This document shows, piece by piece, positions 1-6,587 of a DNA stretch of 64,000 nucleotides; positions within the stretch are counted from its first letter, which is position 1, and each line of letters starts with the position of its first letter. The notes under the pieces were generated by a model. It was not told where the DNA came from. It made no database searches and saw only the letters and a list, made by a program, of their open reading frames with translations. The DNA is from Rhodospirillales bacterium (GTDB lineage: Bacteria > Pseudomonadota > Alphaproteobacteria > Acetobacterales > Acetobacteraceae): NCBI GenBank assembly GCA_025359905.1, contig JANYDF010000090.1, forward strand, positions 1-64,000, in the 5' to 3' direction. The position numbers and the translations under genes are program-made.

Positions 1-109
1 CGGCCTCGCTGACTTCGACATGGCGCACGCTGTACGGCGAGGCTTTTAGGTTGGTCGCCAAGCGGTAGCCCATTTTGCCGCCCGCCCCGAACAGCGCAAT
101 CGTGGTCAT
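1..109 (-). CDS. apnO: D-apionate oxidoisomerase-like Rossmann protein (N-terminal fragment)
   Basis: Only the first ~36 residues are inside the window. They begin MTTIALFGAGGKMGYRLATN, a Rossmann dinucleotide-binding turn (GAGGKMG). This start is typical of the 6-phosphogluconate-dehydrogenase-like family that includes ApnO, which converts D-apionate to 3-oxo-isoapionate. The assignment leans on context: a RuBisCO-like protein and an OiaK-type kinase lie 3.5 kb away, as in described D-apionate loci. The gene reads off the window and has its own promoter region with an ACTGGTA-type motif at 167-188. A different 3-hydroxyacid dehydrogenase cannot be excluded from so short a piece. Confidence 0.6.
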   Translation of the reverse strand, partial: MTTIALFGAGGKMGYRLATNLKASPYSVRHVEVSEA

Positions 110-166
110 GGTTTGGTTCTCCGCATCCGGGGGGTGTTCCCGGGGTTAGCGGGGAGGTTAGGGGTA

Positions 167-188
167 ACTGGTATGATGAGTCAACCAG
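167..188. promoter_or_regulatory. Putative GntR operator upstream of apnO (site 1)
   Basis: The site reads ACTGGTATGATGAG followed by TCAACCAG. Its outer CTGGT/ACCAG arms form an inverted repeat. The first half recurs almost exactly at 3551-3570 and, on the other strand, at 3438-3455. The shared motif at both promoters of the apionate-type genes suggests an operator for the GntR/FadR-family regulator encoded between them. This is inference from sequence repetition; no binding data are implied. Confidence 0.55.
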
Positions 189-287
189 AGAGGTCCATTG
201 TCAGTGGTGTCGAAGCTGCCCGCGCGCCAGGCGCAGCTATATTGTCAGCTTGACGGCGATTTTCGGCTCCTGCCTTTGGGGGAAGTG

Positions 288-737
288 TTGACAGATACAC
301 TCACGCCACAACAGCGTCGTGAGCGCATGAGTCGCATTAGCGGCAAAAATAGCAAATGCGAATTTGCCGTGCGCAGCATGGTTCATTCCATGGGCTTTCT
401 TTTCAGGCTTCATGATCCAAGACTCCCCGGCAAGCCAGATTTGGTATTTCCAAAATTCAAGAAGGTCTTATTTGTTCATGGCTGCTTTTGGCACACGCAC
501 GATTGCCCATTTTGGCGAGTTCCGAAGTCAAGACTTGACTTCTGGTTGCCGAAGCTAGAGAAGAATCGCCGGAGAGATGAAGCGAATCGGATTGCTCTCT
601 CGGAGCTTGGCTGGGATCAATTTTTCGTTTGGGAGTGCGATCTTAGGGAAAAGGAAGCCCTTAGGGAGCGCCTGACACATTTTTTCGAGGAAGCACGATG
701 CGCTCGATTGAACTGTTCGCGGGAGCTGGAGGGCTAG
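288..737 (+). CDS. vsr: Very short patch repair endonuclease (Vsr)
   Basis: Vsr nicks next to T:G mismatches left by deamination of 5-methylcytosine, protecting methylated sites from mutation. The protein shows the family pattern: an N-terminal TPQQRRERMSRISGKN stretch, LPGKPDLVFP, the metal-site FVHGCFWHTHDCP and the C-terminal FVWECDLR. A TTG at 288 gives the usual start (TDTLTPQQR). A TTG at 198, preceded by AGAGAGG, would add 30 residues of unconserved sequence. The 3' end overlaps the methyltransferase gene by 40 nt, so the two are co-transcribed. Base composition is visibly less GC-rich than in the flanking catabolic genes, suggesting acquisition as part of the restriction cassette. Confidence 0.9.
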   Translation: MTDTLTPQQRRERMSRISGKNSKCEFAVRSMVHSMGFLFRLHDPRLPGKPDLVFPKFKKVLFVHGCFWHTHDCPFWRVPKSRLDFWLPKLEKNRRRDEANRIALSELGWDQFFVWECDLREKEALRERLTHFFEEARCARLNCSRELEG

Positions 738-1864
738 GGCTCGGCGCCTCGCGCGCAGGATTTCGACCGGAGGCGGTCATCGAGTGGGATCGCTATTGCT
801 GCGATACCATTCGTGAGAACAAGGCTCGCGGTCACGCCCAAGCCTCTCACTGGCCTCTGTTTCAAGGCGACGTGCGTGCATTCGATTACGGCACTATCGG
901 CGGGGAGATTGACCTTGTATCGGGCGGCCCGCCTTGTCAGCCCTTTTCCATCTGCGGGAAACACGCCGGGCCGCTAGACGCGCGGGACATGTTTCCTGAA
1001 ACGGTTCGAGCCATTCGCGAGATTCAACCGCGGGCGTTTATGGTTGAAAACGTCAAGGGGCTGACGCGCTCCGCTTTCGCAAGCTATCTCGAATATATCC
1101 GCTTGCAATTGACCTATCCCGAGATCGTTTCCCGGAGCCGGGAGGATTGGGCCGATCATCACAGCCGACTTGAGCGTCATCACATCCAGGGCAAGCCGAG
1201 CGGCCTGCATTACCGGCTTGTAATGCGCGTGCTGAATGCTGCGGATTACGGCGTGCCGCAAAAGCGTGAGCGTGTCTTCCTGGTGGGGTTTCGCGCGGAC
1301 CTAGACATAGAGTGGAATTTCCCTCCGCCGACGCATTCCGAGGGAGCGCTGATGTGGACGCAATGGCGCACAGGCGAATACTGGGAGCGCCATCGCGTTG
1401 CGAAGCATCAGCGACCGACCGATACAGCGGTTCGTGCGAGGCGCGGCAGGCTTGATGGCCCGCCAACAGTGCTGCCTTGGGCCACCGTGAGGGATGCGAT
1501 TAGCGGCTTGCCAGATCCGGAGAAACACCCGGTTGCCGCAGACAATTTCCCGAATCATCGTTTTCAGCCGGGGGCGCGTTCCTATCCAGGTCATACGGGA
1601 AGCCCCATCGATGAGCCAGCCAAGACGCTCAAGGCCGGCGATCATGGCGTGCCCGGCGGAGAAAACATGCTTCGTAGAAGCGACGGGTCGATCCGGTATT
1701 TTAGCGTGCGCGAGAGCGCGCGCTTGCAAACTTTCCCGGACGATTTTCTGTTTCATGGTTCATGGACGGAGACCATGCGCCAGCTTGGGAACGCAGTGCC
1801 GGTTCACCTTGCCGAGGTTGTCGCGGGCAGCATCCATAGCCAACTTCGAAGCGCTGCCCGATGA
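698..1864 (+). CDS. DNA (cytosine-5-)-methyltransferase
   Basis: A 388-residue C5-cytosine methyltransferase. The ordered motifs are visible: motif I FAGAGGLGLG (residues 6-15), motif IV GGPPCQPFS with the catalytic Cys (~77-85), motif VI VENVKG (~116), motif VIII QKRERVFLVG (~187-196) and motif X QLGNAVP (~366-372). It overlaps vsr upstream and the nuclease gene downstream (ATGA). This enzyme should protect the host at the site cut by that nuclease. If the nuclease is a true Eco29kI relative the site would be CCGCGG; that is inference from the partner, since the target-recognition region was not matched to a characterised enzyme. Confidence 0.95.
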   Translation: MRSIELFAGAGGLGLGASRAGFRPEAVIEWDRYCCDTIRENKARGHAQASHWPLFQGDVRAFDYGTIGGEIDLVSGGPPCQPFSICGKHAGPLDARDMFPETVRAIREIQPRAFMVENVKGLTRSAFASYLEYIRLQLTYPEIVSRSREDWADHHSRLERHHIQGKPSGLHYRLVMRVLNAADYGVPQKRERVFLVGFRADLDIEWNFPPPTHSEGALMWTQWRTGEYWERHRVAKHQRPTDTAVRARRGRLDGPPTVLPWATVRDAISGLPDPEKHPVAADNFPNHRFQPGARSYPGHTGSPIDEPAKTLKAGDHGVPGGENMLRRSDGSIRYFSVRESARLQTFPDDFLFHGSWTETMRQLGNAVPVHLAEVVAGSIHSQLRSAAR

Positions 1865-2514
1865 CGGATGGCCCCTATAATCCGCTCGACAAATTTAATC
1901 TTGGACGGAGCGTTGCCGAGGCCCTCTTGCTGCGGCCTGTAGCCCCGTTGTCCTCCCGAGCGGAGCTTGGGGGTGCTGGCGTTTACGCGATTTATTACAC
2001 TGGCGATTTTCCGCCTTACCGGCCAGTTGCGTCGAAGAACTGCGGAGATACCTACGACCAGCCCATTTATGTCGGAAAGGCCGTTCCGAAGGGTGCACGC
2101 AAGGGTGGACTTGGCTTCGACGCTTCGAAGGGCAATGCACTTCGCGACAGGCTGAGGAAGCATGCAAACTCTATCAACGATGCGCGGCATATCGAACTTA
2201 CCGATTTCCATTTTCGTTCACTTGTAGTGGAGGATATCTGGATTCCACTTGGTGAGAATATGATGATCGAACAGTTTCAGCCGATTTGGAACATTGTCAT
2301 TGATGGATTTGGTAATAATGATCCCGGAATGAGGCGTGCGACCCAATATCGCTCACCGTGGGATGTATTGCATCCGGGCCGTGCTTTCGCCGAAAAACTT
2401 GCGAATGGTGGAACCACTCCAGAAATGATCACCAAGCGTCTTGCTGACTATTTTGCAGGTCGTGCCATTCCGCTCGTCCGGCCCGAAGAACTCGACGATG
2501 GAGCCGAAGAATGA
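1861..2514 (+). CDS. Eco29kI-like GIY-YIG Type II restriction endonuclease
   Basis: A 217-residue protein with a GIY-YIG fold signature: GVYAIYYTG (~residues 39-47) and IYVGKAVPKGARKGG (~70-84), then ALRDRLRKH and a later ENMMIEQFQPIWN containing the glutamate expected to bind metal. This arrangement is that of the Eco29kI/NgoMIII group, which cleaves CCGCGG. Its ATG overlaps the methyltransferase stop (ATGA), so R follows M in one operon and should be made after protection begins. CCGCGG does occur elsewhere in the window (for example 2813-2818 and 13788-13793), so the sequence is not purged of the presumed site. Confidence 0.85.
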   Translation: MTDGPYNPLDKFNLGRSVAEALLLRPVAPLSSRAELGGAGVYAIYYTGDFPPYRPVASKNCGDTYDQPIYVGKAVPKGARKGGLGFDASKGNALRDRLRKHANSINDARHIELTDFHFRSLVVEDIWIPLGENMMIEQFQPIWNIVIDGFGNNDPGMRRATQYRSPWDVLHPGRAFAEKLANGGTTPEMITKRLADYFAGRAIPLVRPEELDDGAEE

Positions 2515-2622
2515 ACGCGCTGGCGGGCGGCGGATGGAACTGTCCATCGCACCGCATCTGGACATTCCCATCCAAACCAGTCTCAAGCATTTCGCGGCAG
2601 CGCTGGTTTCTAAAGCGATAGG

Positions 2623-3399
2623 TCAGGATTGAATCTTCCCCGAATCCTGTCCCACCGCCCCCATCAACGCCGAATACAACCGATTAGCCCGCGTCAAATG
2701 CTCCCCCATCGCCGCCGCCGCCGCCACTGAATCGCGCTCAGCGATGGCCTCCGCGATGCGCGCGTGTTCCGCCAAAGTCAGTTGCTCCGCGCCGCGCGCG
2801 GTCACCAGATCGCCGCGGAATTGGGTCATCCAGTCCAGCATGCCCTGACTAAGGGCGCGGATCAGCATGTTGCCGGACATCGCGGCGATTTGGCGGTGAA
2901 ACGCCATGTCTGCGGCGACGAAGCGTTGGTGGTCGCCTTGGGCTTGCGCGCAGGCCGCCTGGGCCGTGCGCAGGGCGGCGATGCTGTCCGGCGTGGCGCG
3001 CTGGGCGGCGACGCTCGCCAGTCCGGTTTCCAGTAGCAGCCGCGCGTCCTTCAACTGGTCCAGCCCGCCGGGATGGCGGCCGAGCAGTTGCACCATGGCG
3101 CCGGACACCTGGTCGATAATGGCGTCCGCCGTCGGCAGCGTCACGCGGGCGCGCTCGCCGTGGGCGATGTGGATCAGGCCCATTTGCTGCAAGCTCTGCA
3201 TCGCCTCGCGGATCGCCGGGCGGCCGACGCCGTAGCGCTGCATCAATTCGCGCTCGGACGGCAGCCGGTCGCCGGGGGCCAGTTCGCCGGATTGGATGCC
3301 GCGCACCAGCCGGTCGAACACCTCGTGCGACAGCTTGCGCCGCACCACCGGCTCGGCGGGTTCGGCTTGGGGGGCGGGCGGTGGTAGCATTTGGGGCAC
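2623..3399 (-). CDS. GntR/FadR-family transcriptional regulator (NanR-like)
   Basis: A 258-residue regulator. The N-terminal winged HTH contains LAPGDRLPSERELMQRYGVG and RPAIREAMQSL (~residues 40-70), followed by an FCD ligand-binding domain with the metal-type histidines in AFHRQIA and EHARIAEAI. The segment GERARVTLPTADAIIDQVSG closely resembles E. coli NanR. It is divergent from the RuBisCO-like protein/kinase pair and points towards apnO, so the most likely role is ligand-responsive control of the apionate-type genes through the ACTGGTA motifs. A role in controlling the nanE-nanK cluster at 9.2 kb is possible because of the NanR resemblance but less supported by position. Confidence 0.85.
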   Translation of the reverse strand: MPQMLPPPAPQAEPAEPVVRRKLSHEVFDRLVRGIQSGELAPGDRLPSERELMQRYGVGRPAIREAMQSLQQMGLIHIAHGERARVTLPTADAIIDQVSGAMVQLLGRHPGGLDQLKDARLLLETGLASVAAQRATPDSIAALRTAQAACAQAQGDHQRFVAADMAFHRQIAAMSGNMLIRALSQGMLDWMTQFRGDLVTARGAEQLTLAEHARIAEAIAERDSVAAAAAMGEHLTRANRLYSALMGAVGQDSGKIQS

Positions 3400-3437
3400 G
3401 GGCGCATCATTCGGCCGGGGCCGGGGTTGTCAAGAGG

Positions 3438-3455
3438 TCTGACCACTGTACCAGT
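3438..3455 (-). promoter_or_regulatory. Putative GntR operator near the regulator promoter (site 2)
   Basis: On the minus strand the site reads ACTGGTACAGTGGTCAGA, sharing the ACTGGTA core and a following TG with the sites at 167-188 and 3551-3570. It lies about 40 bp upstream of the regulator start, a position suited to autoregulation. It is the weakest match of the three. Confidence 0.4.
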
Positions 3456-3500
3456 TGCGCGCGGGGCTGTGATGTTGGGCGATATGCCATGCACTTCCCG

Positions 3501-3526
3501 CTCTCCGCCCCAAGCGGGGCGGAGAG
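3501..3526. repeat. Perfect 11-bp stem-loop in the divergent promoter region
   Basis: CTCTCCGCCCC (3501-3511), loop AAGC, and the exact complement GGGGCGGAGAG (3516-3526). It lies between two putative operators, 70 bp upstream of the RuBisCO-like gene. It has no T tract, so it is not a classical intrinsic terminator. It could act in the 5' leader or as a boundary between divergent transcripts. Confidence 0.6.
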
Positions 3527-3550
3527 GGGACGCTTTGGGGGAGCTTGCAA

Positions 3551-3570
3551 ACTGGTATGCTGAGATCATA
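3551..3570 (+). promoter_or_regulatory. Putative GntR operator upstream of the RuBisCO-like gene (site 3)
   Basis: The site reads ACTGGTATGCTGAGATCATA. Its first 14 bases match the apnO site at 167-180 at 13 positions. It ends 25 bp before the ATG of the RuBisCO-like gene, so a bound protein would block transcription or initiation there. Operator status is inferred from recurrence. Confidence 0.5.
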
Positions 3571-3595
3571 AGCTGCGACACTCGGAGGATCAGCC

Positions 3596-4849
3596 ATGCC
3601 GGATCGTTTGCGCGCCACCTATTTGCTTGAATCCGGCTATCCGCTCGACCGCGCAGCGGCCGTGATCGCGGGCGAGCAGTCCAGCGGCACCTTTGTCAGC
3701 GTGCCGGGCGAAACCGCCGAGTTGAAGGAACGCGCCGGTGCGCGGGTGGAACGCATCGAGGCGCTGGAAACGGTGGCGGCACCCTCATTGCCCGGCGCAG
3801 GCGGCGATGGCAGCGGGGTTTGGCGGCGCGGGATTGTTGAATTGTCCTGGCCGCTGGGCAATTTCGGCACCTCGCTGCCCAATCTGGCCGCCACCATCGC
3901 GGGCAATCTGTTCGAGTTGCGTGAGGTCAGCGGGCTGAAACTGCTCGATATTCAGGTGCCGGAAGCGTTCGCCGCCGCCAATCCCGGCCCGCAATTCGGC
4001 GTGGCGGGTACCCGCGCATTGGCCGGCGTGGCGCAGGGGCCGCTGATCGGCACCATCATCAAACCCAGCGTCGGGCTGTCGCCGGACGATACGGCAGCGC
4101 TGGTCGGCACGCTGTGCGCGGCGGGGATCGATTTCATCAAGGACGACGAATTGCAGGCCGATGGCCCGCATTGCCCGTTCGACGCCCGGGTGCGCGCGGT
4201 GATGCGGGTGGTGCGCCATCATGCTGACCGCAGCGGCAAGAAAGTGATGGTGGCGTTCAACCTGACCGGCGAAGTGGACGAGATGCGCGCCCGGCACGAT
4301 CTGGTGCGCGCCGAGGGTGGAACATGCGTGATGGCCAGCCTGAACAGCGTCGGTTTCACCGGCATGCTGGCGCTGCGCCGCCACGCCACGTTGGCCATTC
4401 ACGCCCACCGCAACGGCTGGGGCATGCTGTCGCGCCATCCGCTGCTCGGCTGGTCGTATGTGGCGTGGCAGAAAATGTGGCGGCTGGCCGGGGCGGACCA
4501 TTTGCATGTCAACGGATTACGCAACAAATTCTCCGAAGACGACGCGAGCGTGATCGCCTCGGCGCGGACGTGTTTAACGCCGCTGCTGGCCGCGCATCCG
4601 TGCATCGCCATGCCGGTGTTCTCCTCCGGCCAGACGGCGGCGCAGGCCGAGGGCACGTTCCAGGCGCTCGGCGCGGCGGACCTGATTTTCGCGGCGGGTG
4701 GCGGCATCATGGCGCATCCGGGCGGCCCGGCGGCGGGCGTGGCCGGGCTGCGGCAGGCGTGGGACGCGGCGGTGGCGGGCATTCCGGCGGAAGTTGCCGC
4801 GCGCGGCCACCGCGAATTGCGTGAGGCGCTGGCCGCTTATGGACGCTGA
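3596..4849 (+). CDS. RuBisCO-like protein, probable 3-oxo-isoapionate-4-phosphate processing enzyme
   Basis: A 417-residue RuBisCO large-subunit superfamily member. The region GTIIKPSVGLSPDD (~residues 149-162) carries the lysine equivalent to the active-site lysine of the GxxxKP motif. GIDFIKDDE (~177-185) supplies the carbamylatable lysine and the two acidic metal ligands, so it should be catalytically competent. Paired with an OiaK-type kinase and an apnO fragment, it fits OiaC (decarboxylase) or OiaX (transcarboxylase/hydrolase) of D-apionate catabolism. Sequence alone does not separate these two. A GGAGG at 3583-3587 precedes the ATG. The end overlaps the kinase start by 11 nt, so the pair is translationally coupled. 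It is not expected to fix CO2. Confidence 0.8.
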   Translation: MPDRLRATYLLESGYPLDRAAAVIAGEQSSGTFVSVPGETAELKERAGARVERIEALETVAAPSLPGAGGDGSGVWRRGIVELSWPLGNFGTSLPNLAATIAGNLFELREVSGLKLLDIQVPEAFAAANPGPQFGVAGTRALAGVAQGPLIGTIIKPSVGLSPDDTAALVGTLCAAGIDFIKDDELQADGPHCPFDARVRAVMRVVRHHADRSGKKVMVAFNLTGEVDEMRARHDLVRAEGGTCVMASLNSVGFTGMLALRRHATLAIHAHRNGWGMLSRHPLLGWSYVAWQKMWRLAGADHLHVNGLRNKFSEDDASVIASARTCLTPLLAAHPCIAMPVFSSGQTAAQAEGTFQALGAADLIFAAGGGIMAHPGGPAAGVAGLRQAWDAAVAGIPAEVAARGHRELREALAAYGR

Positions 4850-6203
4850 CACCGCGCTGCCGGAGGGGCGGCTGATCGCGTTTTACGGCGACGATTTCAC
4901 CGGCTCGACCGACGTGATGGAAGTGCTGGCGTTCGCCGGGCTGCCGACGGTGCTGTTTCTGGATGTGCCAGACGCGGACGATCTGCAGCGCTTCGCCGGA
5001 TATCGCGGCATCGGCATCGCCGGCACCGCGCGCAGCCGTGCGCCGGAGTGGATGCAGAAGCATCTGACGCCCGCGTTGCAGGCGCTCGATGCGCTGAACA
5101 CGCCAGTGATGCACTACAAGGTTTGCTCGACGTTCGATTCCAGCCCGACGGCCGGCTCGATCGGTTGTGCGCTCGACATTGGGCTGGCGGCGACGCGGCG
5201 GGCGTGGTGCCCGATGGTGGTGGGTGCGCCGAAACTGCGGCGCTATCAGGCGTTCGGCAATCTGTTTGCCGCAGTCGATGGCGTCGGCTACCGGCTGGAC
5301 CGGCATCCCACCATGGCCCGCCATCCGGTGACACCGATGGACGAAGCCGATTTGCGGCGGCATCTGGCGCGGCAGACGGCGGCGGCGATTGGGCTGGTGG
5401 ATGTGGTGGCGCTGACCACCGGGCGCGGCGAGGCGGCGCTGGCCGAGGCGCGGGCGGCGGGCCAGCGCGCGGTGCTGTTCGATGTGATCGACGACGCTAT
5501 GCTGATCGAGGTTGGGCGGATTATTTGGAACGCACGCGGCGGCGGGCTGTTCGCGGTGGCGTCGTCGGGGCTGACCTACGCGCTGGTGGCGTGGTGGCGC
5601 GCCGCCGGATTGCTGCCGCAAGCCGCACCGCCTGTATCGCGCGGGCCGGTCGACCGGCTGCTGGTGGTGTCGGGCAGTTGCTCGCCGGTGACCGAGGCGC
5701 AAATCGGCTGGGCGATGGCGAATGGTTTTGTTCCGGTGCGGCTGAATGTGGCCGCCGCGACCGGCCCGGATGCCGCCGCCGAAACGGCGCGGGTGACCGA
5801 AGCGGCGCGGGCTGCGCTGGACAATGGGCACGACGCCATCGTGTTTTCCGCCGAAGGGCCGGGCGATCCGGGCATCGCGCTATTGCACGCCATTGCCGCG
5901 CAAACCGGGCGGGCGGCGGGCGACCTGCAAGGCAGTTTGGCGGCGGCGCTCGGTGCGGTCGCGGCCAGCGTCACCGAACGCTGCGGCCTGACCCGGCTGG
6001 TGGTTGCGGGCGGCGATACCTCGGGCGAGGTGACGCAACGGCTGGGCATTCAGGCGCTGGAAGCCATCATGCCGGTGGCACCGGGCGGGCCGCTGTGCCT
6101 GGGGCATCGGCGCGGACAGGGGCCGTTGGAGATTTTGTTGAAGGGCGGGCAGATCGGCCGGGTGGATTTGTTCGGGCAGGTCAAGCGCGGCGCGCCGTCG
6201 TAG
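4839..6203 (+). CDS. oiaK: Four-carbon acid sugar kinase family protein, probable 3-oxo-isoapionate kinase
   Basis: A 454-residue DUF1537-family kinase. The N-terminal domain starts IAFYGDDFTGSTDVMEVL, the family's substrate-binding signature. The middle holds CSTFDSSPTAGSIG. The C-terminal nucleotide-binding domain has LVVAGGDTSGEVTQRLG and a GPLCLG turn. The family phosphorylates C4 sugar acids and related compounds. Coupling to a RuBisCO-like protein points to OiaK, which makes 3-oxo-isoapionate 4-phosphate. The ATG at 4839 lies inside the upstream gene (11-nt overlap); an upstream in-frame extension would be read out of frame through the RuBisCO-like gene and is not needed. Confidence 0.8.
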   Translation: MDADTALPEGRLIAFYGDDFTGSTDVMEVLAFAGLPTVLFLDVPDADDLQRFAGYRGIGIAGTARSRAPEWMQKHLTPALQALDALNTPVMHYKVCSTFDSSPTAGSIGCALDIGLAATRRAWCPMVVGAPKLRRYQAFGNLFAAVDGVGYRLDRHPTMARHPVTPMDEADLRRHLARQTAAAIGLVDVVALTTGRGEAALAEARAAGQRAVLFDVIDDAMLIEVGRIIWNARGGGLFAVASSGLTYALVAWWRAAGLLPQAAPPVSRGPVDRLLVVSGSCSPVTEAQIGWAMANGFVPVRLNVAAATGPDAAAETARVTEAARAALDNGHDAIVFSAEGPGDPGIALLHAIAAQTGRAAGDLQGSLAAALGAVAASVTERCGLTRLVVAGGDTSGEVTQRLGIQALEAIMPVAPGGPLCLGHRRGQGPLEILLKGGQIGRVDLFGQVKRGAPS

Positions 6204-6207
6204 CGGC

Positions 6208-6423
6208 CTACAACTGGAACGACAAATACGCGGCAGTGACGCAGCACAGGATCGCCACCGCGTATTCCACCACCACCAGTGCGGTCGGTTTCGCCGCGTA
6301 TTGCGCGCGCACCAGATTGCGGGCGGCGCTGCTGCGGGTGCGGCCGGCCAGCACCGGGTAGCGGTGCGCGGGCGCGTGGCGGAAGCTGGACGCGGAGCGG
6401 GCAACCTGGGCGGCGCTGGACAT
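6208..6423 (-). CDS. Small single-span membrane protein, unknown function
   Basis: A 71-residue protein with a basic, Ser/Ala-rich N-terminal half and one C-terminal hydrophobic helix (ALVVVEYAVAILCCVTAAYL, residues ~47-66). An AGGGAG sits 8 nt before the ATG on the minus strand, which supports this start over the longer upstream reading. It is convergent with the kinase gene, its stop lying 4 bp past that gene's stop. No family is recognised, and there is no contextual evidence for a role. Confidence 0.6.
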   Translation of the reverse strand: MSSAAQVARSASSFRHAPAHRYPVLAGRTRSSAARNLVRAQYAAKPTALVVVEYAVAILCCVTAAYLSFQL

Positions 6424-6587
6424 GGCGGGAACTCCCTGCTGGTGCGGCCGCTCACCGGCCGCGTCGTCTGCAGGTGTTGTCCCACCGGCCCGTGCCCGGC
6501 GTTGTGACCCCGGTAACGTGGCCGAACCGGCTTTGCGGGCGGACCAATCGGGGGTTAATGACCCCGCCACCACCTTGCGGAGCCTCG

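Noticed and set aside
2498-2632. Short open frame after the restriction endonuclease gene (44 codons, MEPKNERAGGRRMELS start)
   Set aside because: It overlaps the nuclease gene out of frame, has no ribosome site and no recognisable similarity. It may be debris at the cassette boundary but cannot be supported as a gene.
2623-3399. Naming the GntR regulator nanR
   Set aside because: It resembles NanR, but it sits with apionate-type genes and the repeated motif, not next to nanEK, so the symbol was withheld.
3596-4849. Interpretation of the RuBisCO-like gene as carbon-fixing RuBisCO
   Set aside because: Length, divergence, absence of a phosphoribulokinase or small subunit, and coupling to a four-carbon acid sugar kinase all fit a RuBisCO-like catabolic enzyme.
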